Assembly: GCA_038232055.1 (NCBI GenBank)
Contig: JBBSIN010000006.1
Span: 1-55,965 of the forward strand
Source of the DNA: JBBSIN01 sp038232055
Lineage (GTDB): Bacteria > Actinomycetota > Actinomycetes > JADGOV01
Direction of reading: 5' to 3'
DNA length: 55,965 nt
In this document: in pieces, positions 9,090-17,626 of the stretch
How the letters are laid out: every line of letters starts with the position of its first letter
Numbering within the stretch: the stretch's first letter is position 1
The notes under the pieces: model-generated
Told to the model about the DNA's origin: nothing
Databases searched by the model: none
The model's input: the letters and a program-made list of their open reading frames with translations, nothing else
Translations under genes and position numbers: made by a program

Positions 9090-12000
9090 GTGACCGCCGT
9101 ACCCGAGATCCGCTACCCGGAGGGGCTGCCGGTCAGCGCGCGCCGCGAGGACATCGCTGCCGCGATCAGGGATCATCAGGTGGTGATCGTCGCCGGCGAG
9201 ACCGGCTCCGGGAAGACCACCCAGCTACCAAAAATCTGCCTCGAGCTCGGCCGCGGAGTGCGCGGCCTCATCGGGCACACCCAGCCGCGCCGGCTGGCCG
9301 CGCGTACGGTCGCGGACCGCATCGCCGAGGAGCTTGGTGTGCCGCTCGGCGGAGCCGTCGGCTACACGGTGCGCTTCACCGACCAGGTCGGTCCGGACAC
9401 GCTGGTCAAGCTCATGACCGACGGCATCCTGCTGGCAGAGATCCAGCGCGACCGCCGGCTGGAGCGGTACGACACGCTGATCATCGACGAGGCGCACGAG
9501 CGCAGCCTCAACATCGACTTCCTCCTCGGCTATGTGAAGCGGCTGCTGCCGCGCCGCCCGGACCTCAAGGTCGTCATCACGTCGGCGACGATCGACCCGG
9601 AACGCTTCTCGCGGCACTTCGACAACGCGCCGATCGTCTCGGTGTCGGGGCGCATGTATCCGGTCGAGGTTCGCTACCGCCCGCTGCTCGCCGACGGCGG
9701 CGACCCCGACCGCGACCAGACGCAGGCCGTGATTGACGCGATAGGTGAGCTGGCCGCCGAGGGACCGGGCGACATCCTGGTCTTCCTCAGCGGTGAGCGG
9801 GAGATCCGCGACACCGCCGAGGCGGTGCGCGCAGCCGAGCTGCCCGACACCGAGGTCGTGCCGCTCTACGCACGCCTGTCCACCGCCGAGCAGCACCGTG
9901 TCTTCGAGCCGCATCCCGGCCGCCGCGTCGTCCTCGCCACCAACGTCGCCGAGACGTCGCTCACCGTCCCCGGCATCCGGTACGTCGTCGACCCCGGCAC
10001 CGCGCGCATCTCCCGCTACAGCCTGCGGACGAAGGTGCAGCGGCTGCCGATCGAGCCGATCTCCCAGGCGTCGGCCCGGCAACGTGCCGGCCGGTGTGGC
10101 CGCGTCGCCGACGGCATCTGCATCAGGCTCTACGCGGAGGAGGACTTCCTCGGCCGGCCCGCGTACACCGACCCTGAGATCCTGCACACCAACCTGGCCT
10201 CGGTGCTGCTGCAGATGACTGCGCTCGGGCTCGGCGACATGGCGGCGTTCCCGTTCCTCGACCCACCGGATCGCCGCAACGTTCGTGACGGCGTCGCGCT
10301 GCTCGTGGAGCTCGGCGCCTTCGACCCGGTCGCCAGCGGCGCGAAGTCCGGCCGGCGGCTCACCCCGCTCGGTCGCCAACTCGCCCGGCTGCCGGTCGAC
10401 CCCCGGCTGGCCCGCATGGTGCTCGAGGCCGACCGCAACGGCTGCCTGGGTGAGGTGCTCGTCATTGTGTCCGCCCTGTCGATCCAGGACCCGCGGGAAC
10501 GCCCAGCGGATAGGCAGCAGGCCGCGGCGGAGTCGCACACCAGGTTCGCGGACGAGCGGTCGGACTTCCTCGGCTACCTCAACCTCTGGCAGTACCTTCG
10601 CGAGCAGCAGCGGCAGCTCTCGGGCAATCAGTTCCGCAAACTGTGCAAGGCGGAGTTCCTGCACTATCTCCGCGTGCGCGAGTGGCAGGACCTGCACGGA
10701 CAGCTGCGCCGGGTCGTCCAGGACCTCGGTCTCACCGTCGAACGGGCGCCGCTCGGTCGGGATCGAGAGCCGGATGAGCAGGACCGGATCGCGCAGTCGC
10801 TGCTGGCTGGTCTGCTTTCCCACATCGGGCTGCGCGAAGGCGAGAGGCGGGACTTCCTCGGCGCACGCGGCGCGCGGTTCGCCATCGCCCCCGGCTCGGT
10901 GCTGTTCCGAAAACCGCCGAGGTGGGTCATGGCGGCCGAGCTGGTGGAGACCTCGCGGCTGTGGGGACGGGTCGCGGCGCGGATCGAACCCGAGTGGGCC
11001 GAGCGTCTCGCCGGCCACCTCGTCACGCGTACCTACAGCGAGCCGCACTGGGAGAAGCGGCGCGGCGGGGTGGTGGCCGCCGAGAAGGTGACGCTGTACG
11101 GCGTACCGCTGGTCGTGGCTCGACGTGTCGACTACGCGGCGGTCGACCCCATCCTGTCGCGAGATCTCTTCATCCGGCACGCGCTGGTCGAGGGCGACTG
11201 GACCACGCGACACGCGTTCTTCGCGGAGAACCGTGCGCTGCTCGAGAAGGTCGAGAACCTCGAGCACCGGATCCGGCGGCGTGACGTCGTCGTCGACGAC
11301 GAGACGCTCTTCGACTTCTACGAGCGACGTGTCCCGGAGGACGTCGTGTCCGGCCGGCACTTCGACGCGTGGTGGAAAGAGACGCGTCGGGTGCAGCCCG
11401 ATCTTTTGACCTTCTCCCACGACATGCTCCTGCGCGACTCCACCGAGGGCGTCCGCGCGGAGAACTACCCCGACGTCTGGGTGCAGGGTGACCTCCGGTT
11501 GCCCCTGACGTACCAATTCGAGCCGGGGAGCGAGACGGACGGCGTCACGGTGCAGGTGCCGCTCGCGGTGCTCGACCGGGTCGACGCCCGCGACTTCGAG
11601 TGGCTGGTGCCCGGGCTACGGCACGAGCTCGTCACCGCGCTGATCCGGTCGCTACCGAAGCCTCTTCGGGTCAGGTTCGTTCCCGCGCCGGACCACGCCG
11701 GTGCCGTCCTGGCGCAGCTGCGACCGCGCGAAGGAAATCTGCTCGAGGCGCTGAGCTCGCAGCTGCCGCGGAGAACCGGCGTCGAGGTCCCGCTCGACGC
11801 GTGGCAGCTCGCGCGGGTCCCGAACCATCTGCGGGTCACGTTTCGCATCGTCGACGATCGACACCGCACGCTCGCCGAGGGCAAGGACCTCCGCGACATC
11901 AGGCGACGCCTGCAGGGCGAGGTCCGCTCACTCCTCGACGACGTAGCGGGTGAGATCGAGCGGCACGGGTTGCGGACCTGGACTCTCGGGACGCTTCCTC

Positions 12001-12824
12001 GGGAAATCGAGCGCAGGGTGGGCGGTTACGTCGTCACCGGATACCCGGCCCTCGTCGACGAAGGCCAGACCGTCGGCGTACAGGTCTTTCGCAGTGCGGC
12101 CGAGCAGCGCTCGTCGATGTGGCGCGGCTCCCGCCGCCTGCTCATGCTCAACGCACCCTCGCCGGTCAGGCCCGTCGTGGCGCGGCTCTCGAATGAGGTC
12201 AAGCTGGGCATCGCCCACAACCCACACGGCAGCGTTCCGGCGCTCCTCGACGACTGCGTGGCCTGTGCGGTCGACTCGCTGCTCGTGGAGTGCGGCGGGC
12301 CGGCGTACGACGAGGCCGGCTTCACCGCGTTGCTCGCACACGTGCGCGGCGAGTTGACCGACAGGGTGTTCGACGTCGTGAGCCTCGTGGCGCGCATCCT
12401 CTCCGCGGCGCATCGCGTCGAGGAGCAGCTGCGCTCGACCTCGTACCCCGCGTTGCAGCCCTCGGCCACCGACATGAGAACGCAGCTGTCGCGGCTGGTG
12501 TACCGCGGCTTCGTCACCGCGACCGGGCGGCAGCGCCTGCCCGACGTGTTCCGCTACCTACGCGGCGTCGAGGGGCGCGCGGAGAGACTGGCGGACGATC
12601 CGGCCCGCGACCAGCTGCGCATGGCGAGGATCGAGCGGATGCAGCACGCCTACGCGTCGCTTCTGCAGCGGCTCCCCGCGGATCCGGACAAGCGCCGGGC
12701 GGGGCACGAGATCCGGTGGCAGATCGAGGAGCTGCGCATCAGCGTCTTCGCGCAGGACCTCGGCACACCGCGGCCCGTGTCGGAGCAGCGGATCCTGCGA
12801 GCGATGGACGACCTACTGGCGTGA
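9090..12824 (+). CDS. hrpA: ATP-dependent RNA helicase HrpA (DEAH box)
   Basis: 1244 residues from GTG 9090. A start at 9021 would add 23 residues overlapping the divergent reductase and is less likely because the family begins close to the helicase core. Motifs in order: GETGSGKTT (motif I, about residue 36), TQPRRLAA (Ia), DEAH (II), SATI (III), ATNVAETSLT (V) and QRAGRCGR (VI). The core is followed by the HA2 winged-helix/ratchet region, an OB fold and the long C-terminal DUF3418 region present only in bacterial HrpA. By family it unwinds RNA or resolves stalled ribosome/mRNA complexes using ATP. Full length and undamaged. It stands alone as a transcription unit. Confidence 0.96.
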   Translation: MTAVPEIRYPEGLPVSARREDIAAAIRDHQVVIVAGETGSGKTTQLPKICLELGRGVRGLIGHTQPRRLAARTVADRIAEELGVPLGGAVGYTVRFTDQVGPDTLVKLMTDGILLAEIQRDRRLERYDTLIIDEAHERSLNIDFLLGYVKRLLPRRPDLKVVITSATIDPERFSRHFDNAPIVSVSGRMYPVEVRYRPLLADGGDPDRDQTQAVIDAIGELAAEGPGDILVFLSGEREIRDTAEAVRAAELPDTEVVPLYARLSTAEQHRVFEPHPGRRVVLATNVAETSLTVPGIRYVVDPGTARISRYSLRTKVQRLPIEPISQASARQRAGRCGRVADGICIRLYAEEDFLGRPAYTDPEILHTNLASVLLQMTALGLGDMAAFPFLDPPDRRNVRDGVALLVELGAFDPVASGAKSGRRLTPLGRQLARLPVDPRLARMVLEADRNGCLGEVLVIVSALSIQDPRERPADRQQAAAESHTRFADERSDFLGYLNLWQYLREQQRQLSGNQFRKLCKAEFLHYLRVREWQDLHGQLRRVVQDLGLTVERAPLGRDREPDEQDRIAQSLLAGLLSHIGLREGERRDFLGARGARFAIAPGSVLFRKPPRWVMAAELVETSRLWGRVAARIEPEWAERLAGHLVTRTYSEPHWEKRRGGVVAAEKVTLYGVPLVVARRVDYAAVDPILSRDLFIRHALVEGDWTTRHAFFAENRALLEKVENLEHRIRRRDVVVDDETLFDFYERRVPEDVVSGRHFDAWWKETRRVQPDLLTFSHDMLLRDSTEGVRAENYPDVWVQGDLRLPLTYQFEPGSETDGVTVQVPLAVLDRVDARDFEWLVPGLRHELVTALIRSLPKPLRVRFVPAPDHAGAVLAQLRPREGNLLEALSSQLPRRTGVEVPLDAWQLARVPNHLRVTFRIVDDRHRTLAEGKDLRDIRRRLQGEVRSLLDDVAGEIERHGLRTWTLGTLPREIERRVGGYVVTGYPALVDEGQTVGVQVFRSAAEQRSSMWRGSRRLLMLNAPSPVRPVVARLSNEVKLGIAHNPHGSVPALLDDCVACAVDSLLVECGGPAYDEAGFTALLAHVRGELTDRVFDVVSLVARILSAAHRVEEQLRSTSYPALQPSATDMRTQLSRLVYRGFVTATGRQRLPDVFRYLRGVEGRAERLADDPARDQLRMARIERMQHAYASLLQRLPADPDKRRAGHEIRWQIEELRISVFAQDLGTPRPVSEQRILRAMDDLLA

Positions 12825-12864
12825 CCCGCGGCACCCACGCTGCCGCCACGAGGCGGGTACGCCG

Positions 12865-13242
12865 TCAGGCCGCCCGGGCGGGACGAGGGTCAGGAATCAG
12901 CCACGCCACGGCGATGCCGAGCACGCCCAGCGCCAGGTGGATCAGATTGTCGAAAACCGTGTGGTACTCGTGCGGCAGCAGCCCGAACAGGTCGGGCACG
13001 ATGAATCCGACGATCGCCACCACGAGGTACACCACGCCGAGGCCGCCGACCACGTTCCGGACCAGGTCGATGTCGCCTCGGAAGCCCACCGCTGCCATCA
13101 GCCCTCCGGTGACGAGGTGCACGATGTCTTCGGCGATGTCGATGTTGAGCACCCCGAACAGCGACCTTTCCCCCAGAATGAGGCCGAACACGCCGATGAG
13201 CACGATCACGACGCCGACGACCTTCGCGTAGTTCCTGACCAT
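12865..13242 (-). CDS. DUF4383 small membrane protein
   Basis: 125 residues, ATG at 13242 with GGAGGG five bases upstream. Four hydrophobic segments, with the conserved EDIVHLVTGGLMA and HLALGVLGI stretches, identify the DUF4383 family of actinobacterial four-helix membrane proteins of unknown function. Its stop is close to the end of convergent hrpA. Nothing in the neighbourhood indicates its role. Confidence 0.88.
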   Translation of the reverse strand: MVRNYAKVVGVVIVLIGVFGLILGERSLFGVLNIDIAEDIVHLVTGGLMAAVGFRGDIDLVRNVVGGLGVVYLVVAIVGFIVPDLFGLLPHEYHTVFDNLIHLALGVLGIAVAWLIPDPRPARAA

Positions 13243-13337
13243 TGGGCCCTCCAGCCAGCCGGTGACTATCAGTTACAGCATCTGCCCGTATCGTAAGCTT
13301 GTCCATCATCGTCCGCCCGAACGCGCGGCGTGTCGGA

Positions 13338-14126
13338 TTACTCGGCCGTGTCCCACCATAGAGTGACGATGTCGTCCACGCCGACCCCGACCAGATCGGT
13401 CGGGCCGATCTCCTGCCAACGATCCGTCGGCAGGCAGAGCCGGCGACGGGCGAACTCGACCAGCACCTCGGGTGGGATGTCGTCGCGCGGCGGCCGGTGG
13501 AATCTCTCCGCCCGCACCGGCAGCCCCGCGTCGGCGAGCACACGCGCCGCGAGGTCGGCGGTGGGTCCCGACGGTCGATCCTCGCCGTGCACCCGTCGCC
13601 ACAGCGGACCGAGCGGAACCCAGGGGTGTACCGCGGTCAGCTCCATGACGACCCGACACCGGGCATGCGCGTCCAGCGCGAGCGCGAACGACGCCAGGTC
13701 CGGAACGTTATAGGCCACGTGGGCGCACACCACGACGTCGGCGACCGGGCAGTCGGCAGCGACGTCGGGCCAGCTGCCACGGACGGTACCGACCCGGACG
13801 CCACGGGCGGCCGCCGCGTCCTCGAGCTCGGACAGCATCGCTGCTGACTCGTCGACACCCACCACCTCCGCCGCCGGTGGCGCGAGCGGCAGGCTCGCCG
13901 CGCCGCCGCCGCAGCCCACATCGAGGACTCGGCCACCGGTCAGGACCGCCTCTCGGGCGAGCCGAGTCGTCGGGATTTCCGGCGGGTTCCCGGGCCTGGC
14001 CCCGAAGAGCCCTACCGGGAAGCCGTACGGCGAGTCGGCAGCGGCGGCGAGGATCTCCGGCGAGATGCGCCATCCGGCCAGCTCGTCGCTCCAGCGCTGG
14101 GCCGCGGTCGCGGAATAGTTGAGCAT
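13338..14126 (-). CDS. SAM-dependent methyltransferase
   Basis: 262 residues from ATG 14126, chosen because sequence upstream of it is not protein-like. VLDVGCGGGAASLPLA (about residues 67-82) is a textbook class I SAM-binding motif, followed by VVGVDESAAML and, further on, DVVVCAHVAYNVPDL as motifs II/III. The C-terminal third contains an ELTAVHPW segment seen in actinobacterial methyltransferases of unassigned substrate. Cytoplasmic. It is divergent from the DoxX gene with 54 bp between starts. Confidence 0.88.
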   Translation of the reverse strand: MLNYSATAAQRWSDELAGWRISPEILAAAADSPYGFPVGLFGARPGNPPEIPTTRLAREAVLTGGRVLDVGCGGGAASLPLAPPAAEVVGVDESAAMLSELEDAAAARGVRVGTVRGSWPDVAADCPVADVVVCAHVAYNVPDLASFALALDAHARCRVVMELTAVHPWVPLGPLWRRVHGEDRPSGPTADLAARVLADAGLPVRAERFHRPPRDDIPPEVLVEFARRRLCLPTDRWQEIGPTDLVGVGVDDIVTLWWDTAE

Positions 14127-14180
14127 GCAACTTGTTGTCCGATACGAAGACATTGACCCTCGTCTCACAGGGAGGTCCCG

Positions 14181-14723
14181 GTGGATACCGGACTGTTCAT
14201 TCTCCGTCTGGTTGTCGGGCTGCTGCTCGTCGGCCACGGCACCCAGAAGCTCTTCGGCTGGTTCGGCGGCCACGGCCTCGTCGGCGTCGGCGGCTGGTTC
14301 GAGTCGATCGGTCACCGTCCAGGCCGGCTCATGGCGTTCGTCGCCGGGTTGTCCGAGGCCGGCGGCGGGCTCCTGCTCGCGCTCGGCCTGCTCAACCCGC
14401 TCGCCGCGGCCGTGGCAATCGGCGTCATGCTCGTCGCGGGCTCGACACACTGGCCCAAGCTCTGGGCGACCGAGGGCGGGTTCGAGCTGCCCTTCGTCTA
14501 CGCAGTGAGCGCCGCCGCCCTCGCGTTCACCGGTCCAGGCGCGGTCTCCCTCGACCGGGCGCTCGGCTGGGACCTCGCCGGGACCGGCTGGGGTCTCGCG
14601 GCCGTCGTAGTCGGCGGGATCGGCGCCACCGTGGCGACCCTGCGCGCCGCCGCAGTACGCCGCAACACCATCGCCACGACGTCGTACGCCGACGAGCCGG
14701 CGACCGAGCGCGTCGCGGCCTGA
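14181..14723 (+). CDS. DoxX family membrane protein
   Basis: 180 residues, GTG at 14181 after GGGAGG. The N-terminal LRLVVGLLLVGHGTQKLFGWFGG is the DoxX signature, and four membrane segments follow. DoxX proteins are small quinone- or redox-associated membrane proteins, in some actinobacteria linked to thiol stress systems; no such partner is adjacent here. The last 25 residues are hydrophilic. A strong stem-loop sits 13 bases after the stop. Confidence 0.9.
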   Translation: MDTGLFILRLVVGLLLVGHGTQKLFGWFGGHGLVGVGGWFESIGHRPGRLMAFVAGLSEAGGGLLLALGLLNPLAAAVAIGVMLVAGSTHWPKLWATEGGFELPFVYAVSAAALAFTGPGAVSLDRALGWDLAGTGWGLAAVVVGGIGATVATLRAAAVRRNTIATTSYADEPATERVAA

Positions 14724-14736
14724 CGTACCAGCACGA

Positions 14737-14775
14737 CTGAAGGGCCCGCGCGGGCGTCCTGCGCTGGCCCTTCAG
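14737..14775 (+). terminator. Stem-loop terminator after doxX-like gene
   Basis: CTGAAGGGCC (14737-14746) pairs perfectly with GGCCCTTCAG (14766-14775), a 10-bp stem with a 19-nt GC-rich loop that can pair further. No U-tract follows, as is usual for high-GC actinobacterial terminators. Confidence 0.65.
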
Positions 14776-14781
14776 GCCAGC

Positions 14782-14863
14782 CGATCTCCTTCGCCTGCCG
14801 TGTGGTGGCTATGCGATCTCCAAGAGCCGCCGCGGGGAACAACGCACCGGGCGAAGGAGATCG
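14782..14863. repeat. Perfect 14-bp inverted repeat, 54-bp spacer
   Basis: CGATCTCCTTCGCC at 14782-14795 is exactly complementary to 14850-14863. The spacer contains a third partial copy (CGATCTCC at about 14814). It lies between the doxX terminator and the end of the Rpf gene. It could be a structured RNA, a decayed mobile-element end or a protein-binding site; no transposase is present. Confidence 0.6.
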
Positions 14864-14880
14864 TCGAGATGCGCGTGTAC

Positions 14881-14945
14881 GACGGCGCACCCGCGCTTGT
14901 TGGACGGCGCACCGCACTTGTTCGACGGCGCATCGCACCTGCTTC
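14881..14945. repeat. Three imperfect 21-22 bp direct repeats
   Basis: Copies begin GACGGCGCA at 14881, 14903 and 14924, each followed by a C-rich core and CTTGTT or CTGCTT. They lie just inside from the 14-bp inverted repeat and just outside the Rpf gene stop at 14969. I see no convincing gene in this 245-bp interval. Confidence 0.55.
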
Positions 14946-14968
14946 CCGCCTGAGCCGGCGGCGACCGA

Positions 14969-16024
14969 TCAGTGTAGCCGCTGGCCGAGCACCGCTTGAT
15001 CCGTCGAGACGCCGTACGCGGCGCTGCGGTAGCTGCGGATGTACCAGGTTCCGCCGGCGGGTCGCCAGACGGCGATGTCGGCCCGGCCGTCGCCGGTGAA
15101 GTCGGCGACGACGGGGATGTCGCCGCGGGCGCCGTAGCGGACGCTGCCACCGCCGCGGACGTACCAGGTGCCGGTGGCGGGTCGCCAGACGGCGATGTCG
15201 GCCCGGCCGTCGCCGGTGAAGTCGGCGACGACGGGGACGTCGCCACGGGCGCCGTAGCGGACGCTGCGGTAGCCCCGGATGTACCAAATCCCCGTGGTGG
15301 GTCGCCAGACCGCGACCCTCGCGTGGTGGTCACCGGTGAAGTCGGCAGCCACCGGCACGTCGCCGCGGGCGCCGTACCGGACGCCGCGGTAGCCCCGGAT
15401 GTACCAGGAGCCGGTGGTAGGCCGCCAGACTGCGACGTCGGCCCGACCGTCGCCGGTGAAGTCCGCCAGGACGGGGACGTCGCCGCGGGCCCCGTAGCGG
15501 ACGCTGCCGGCGCCGCGGGTGTACCAGGTGCCGGTGGAGGAACGGAAGACCGTCATGTCGGCCCGGCCGTCGCCGGTGAAGTCACCACGGGTCCGTGGCT
15601 TCGCCTTGGGCTTCGGCGGGGCCGGCGGCGGGAACGGCGACCCCTCCGCGTCCTTCGCCGTGAGGTGCAGCTTGCGTGAGCAGGCGGGCCAGGCGCCCCA
15701 GCCCTGCTTGTGGAGCAGCCGCTCCGCGACCGTGATCTGCCCGACGCGGGAGGCGAGATCGGCGCGCGGTGCGTACGTCCTACCGCCGTAGGAGATCCAG
15801 GTACCGGCCGAGAACTGCAGACCGCCGTAGTAGCCGTTGCCGGTGTTGATGTCCCACCGGCCGCCGCTCTCGCAGCCGGCGAGCCGGTCCCACGTCTTGG
15901 CCGTCGCGGCGTGCGCCGGTGTCGCCGGCCCGATCAGGGAGGCGGCTATGACCAGCGGTAGTGCCAGGCTCCCGCCCTTGGCGACTCGTACGGATGTGCG
16001 GCGCGCAGCAGTGATGCGGCCCAT
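14969..16024 (-). CDS. Rpf transglycosylase domain fused to FG-GAP-like repeats
   Basis: 351 residues, ATG at 16024 with GAGAGGA upstream. A basic N-terminus and hydrophobic segment end at PAHA, a good signal-peptidase site. Residues about 43-118 are a resuscitation-promoting-factor domain: WDRLAGCESGG holds the catalytic glutamate, then NGYYGGLQF, and a cysteine pair closes the fold. A Pro/Lys-rich linker leads to five 40-residue repeats (FTGDGRADIAVWRP type) with D-x-D-G calcium-loop character, resembling a VCBS/FG-GAP partial beta-propeller. The Rpf domain cleaves peptidoglycan during growth or exit from dormancy; the repeats probably tether the enzyme to wall glycans or another surface ligand. 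Usual actinobacterial Rpfs carry LysM, G5 or no extra domain, so this arrangement is uncommon. Expression is likely controlled by the c-di-AMP riboswitch upstream. Confidence 0.92.
   Translation of the reverse strand: MGRITAARRTSVRVAKGGSLALPLVIAASLIGPATPAHAATAKTWDRLAGCESGGRWDINTGNGYYGGLQFSAGTWISYGGRTYAPRADLASRVGQITVAERLLHKQGWGAWPACSRKLHLTAKDAEGSPFPPPAPPKPKAKPRTRGDFTGDGRADMTVFRSSTGTWYTRGAGSVRYGARGDVPVLADFTGDGRADVAVWRPTTGSWYIRGYRGVRYGARGDVPVAADFTGDHHARVAVWRPTTGIWYIRGYRSVRYGARGDVPVVADFTGDGRADIAVWRPATGTWYVRGGGSVRYGARGDIPVVADFTGDGRADIAVWRPAGGTWYIRSYRSAAYGVSTDQAVLGQRLH
15000..15600 (-). repeat. Five 120-bp tandem coding repeats (FG-GAP units)
   Basis: The same phase recurs at 15061, 15181, 15301, 15421 and 15541, an exact 120-bp (40-codon) period, with high DNA identity between units. 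In the unit at 15301 the acidic loop reads DHHARV instead of DGRADI, so this copy has lost typical calcium ligands. Such identity makes copy-number change by recombination and short-read misassembly plausible. Confidence 0.9.
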
Positions 16025-16042
16025 GGCGGCGTCCTCTCGACC

Positions 16043-16187
16043 GCCGGCGAGGTGAGCTGTCGGGTTAGGGCGAGAGTTGCCCCGCGCTCAGTGGCGCTTC
16101 ACCCCGTGGGCCGTCAAGCGGCTCCGGTGGGTCCCCCACTCCTGCCCAGATGTACGACGCAACGCGCGGTGGGCAGGATTGGGCGGA
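16043..16187 (-). ncRNA. c-di-AMP (ydaO/yuaA-type) riboswitch
   Basis: Read on the minus strand from 16187, the leader has AATCCTGCCC, then GGGCAGGAG, GGGGGACCCACC, ACGGGGTGAA, GGGGCAACTCTC and finally CCCGACAGCTCACCTCG. These are the conserved blocks, in order, of the actinobacterial ydaO class known from rpf leaders. It ends about 20 bases before the Rpf start codon. By the established mechanism for rpf leaders, c-di-AMP binding reduces expression. I matched blocks by eye and did not compute the fold. Confidence 0.9.
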
Positions 16188-16299
16188 CCGCGGCCAGCCC
16201 GCGCTGATGCGCGGACCCGGGAATGCTACCCGACGCTCGGGAGCCGCCGCGCAGTCGCGACTTCAGGAGCCCTGAAGCTTCTCAAGAGCTCTGCAGTCG

Positions 16300-17325
16300 T
16301 CAGGAGCTCTGCAGTGACCCCAGCGCGGCGATGGCCGCTCCCCGCGCTCCGGCCATGTCCCGGTCGGGTACCAGCGCGAAGGTAGCGACCCGGGCCTGCT
16401 CCTCCCGCAGCGCCGTGTGCTTGCGCACCGTGGCGAGGAACCAGTCGCGGAAGTCTGGCGCGGCCTCGACCACGCCGCCACCGAGGAAGTAGGCGTGCGG
16501 GTCGGTGAAGTTCGCGGCGATGGTGAAGAGTCGTCCGAGGGCCATCGCCTGCTGCTCGAAGACGGCGAATGCGAGCGGGTCGCCCTGCTCGCCGTACCGA
16601 CGGACGAGCTTCGCGGCCTCGAGGGCAGGCAGCCGGCCGAGCTCGTGGTCGGGGAAGCGGGTCAGCCAGTAGGGCAGCAGGTTCTTGCCGATGCCGATCA
16701 GGGAGGCGACGCTCTCGGCGTCACCGACAAGCCCGCAGTTGCACTCGGGTAGCGGCTGCCCCTCCGCGAGCAGCCCCTGCATCGGAATGTGCACGTGACC
16801 GAGCTCGCCGGCCATTCCGGCGGCGCCCGCCACGATCCGGCCTGCCTCGACGAGCCCGCCGCCCAGGCCCGTACCCACGATCGCCGAGACCGACGAGCGC
16901 TGTGCGGCGGCATCGGCGAAGTGCAGGTGATGGGCGTACAGCGCCGCGGCGTTGCCGTCGTTGTTGTAGACGACCGGCAGCCCGAGCCGTGCCTCCAGCG
17001 CCCCGCGGACGTCGAACCCGCGCCATCCCGGCGCGGCGAAGTTGGTGGAGCCCTTCGAGGAGATGACGCCGTCCGCGCTGGCCGGCCCCGGCGTGTCCAG
17101 ACCGACTGCCCGCACCGACGTCAACGCAATGCCAGTGACGTCGAGCACGTGTGCCAACGCCTCGGCCATCGCCTCCACCGCCACGTCAGGGCCTTCGCGC
17201 ACCAGACTGGGGATCTCCACCAGCCGGTCCACCAGGAACTGCCCGGCAGCGTCGAGCACCGTGGCGTTGTTGGTCGTCCCGCCGTTGTCGAGCCCGACGA
17301 CTACCCACGGGCCTGAAGCTGGCAT
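16300..17325 (-). CDS. ROK family sugar kinase-like protein
   Basis: 341 residues from ATG 17325, which has GGAGGG seven bases upstream. VVVGLDNGGTTNN at about residues 8-20 is the phosphate-binding DxGGT motif, YNNDGNAAALYAHH contains the sugar-binding/catalytic region, and GTGLGGGLV the second ATP motif. The ROK zinc motif normally reads CxCGxxGCxE; here it is CNCGLVGDAE, with aspartate at the third Cys position, so zinc binding may be altered. There is no N-terminal HTH, so it is a kinase and not a NagC/XylR repressor. Substrate may be glucose or an amino sugar. Confidence 0.88.
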   Translation of the reverse strand: MPASGPWVVVGLDNGGTTNNATVLDAAGQFLVDRLVEIPSLVREGPDVAVEAMAEALAHVLDVTGIALTSVRAVGLDTPGPASADGVISSKGSTNFAAPGWRGFDVRGALEARLGLPVVYNNDGNAAALYAHHLHFADAAAQRSSVSAIVGTGLGGGLVEAGRIVAGAAGMAGELGHVHIPMQGLLAEGQPLPECNCGLVGDAESVASLIGIGKNLLPYWLTRFPDHELGRLPALEAAKLVRRYGEQGDPLAFAVFEQQAMALGRLFTIAANFTDPHAYFLGGGVVEAAPDFRDWFLATVRKHTALREEQARVATFALVPDRDMAGARGAAIAALGSLQSS

Positions 17326-17368
17326 CCGATATCCCTCCGCAGGTGTACCGCGACGATTATGGCGAGCT

Positions 17369-17566
17369 GTGACGAGGTGGGAGTTGGCGACGGTCGCCAA
17401 GGGACGATCGTGGCTGACGGACGGCGTCAACCGGCTGCGGGCCGGCGGCTCCCGGATCGCCGAGGCGACACTGGCGGCGATCGGGGTAACGCGAGGACAC
17501 GACCTCGCGGACGTGCTCCGCGAGACCGATCGGGCGCTGGGACTGCCCGACCACGAGGACGGCTGA
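17369..17566 (+). CDS. Small hypothetical protein
   Basis: 65 residues, GTG at 17369, divergent from the ROK gene. The sequence looks like a real helical protein: ELATVAKGRSWL, then SRIAEATLAAIG and HDLADVLRETDRAL. No membrane segment, Cys or recognised domain is present. No strong ribosome site is visible. It ends shortly before the YceI operator-promoter region. Function unknown, and it could be spurious. Confidence 0.4.
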   Translation: MTRWELATVAKGRSWLTDGVNRLRAGGSRIAEATLAAIGVTRGHDLADVLRETDRALGLPDHEDG

Positions 17567-17584
17567 CACCGGACCGACGCGCTC

Positions 17585-17602
17585 CAAGTGCTAAGGTACT
17601 TG
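17585..17602 (+). promoter_or_regulatory. Candidate MarR/HxlR-type operator upstream of YceI gene
   Basis: CAAGT (17585-17589) and ACTTG (17598-17602) form an inverted repeat spaced by 8 bases, 25 bases before the YceI start. The spacing and sequence are typical of winged-helix MarR or HxlR repressor sites. No such regulator is in the window. Confidence 0.4.
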
Positions 17603-17626
17603 CACAGGCAATCATAGGAGGTTTCG

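Noticed and set aside
15000..15600. CRISPR-like array
   Set aside because: The repeats are exactly 120 bp, fully coding in phase and have no short-repeat/variable-spacer pattern.
16286..16315. Two direct copies of GAGCTCTGCAGT near the ROK stop
   Set aside because: Short, partly coding and only two copies; no function suggested.
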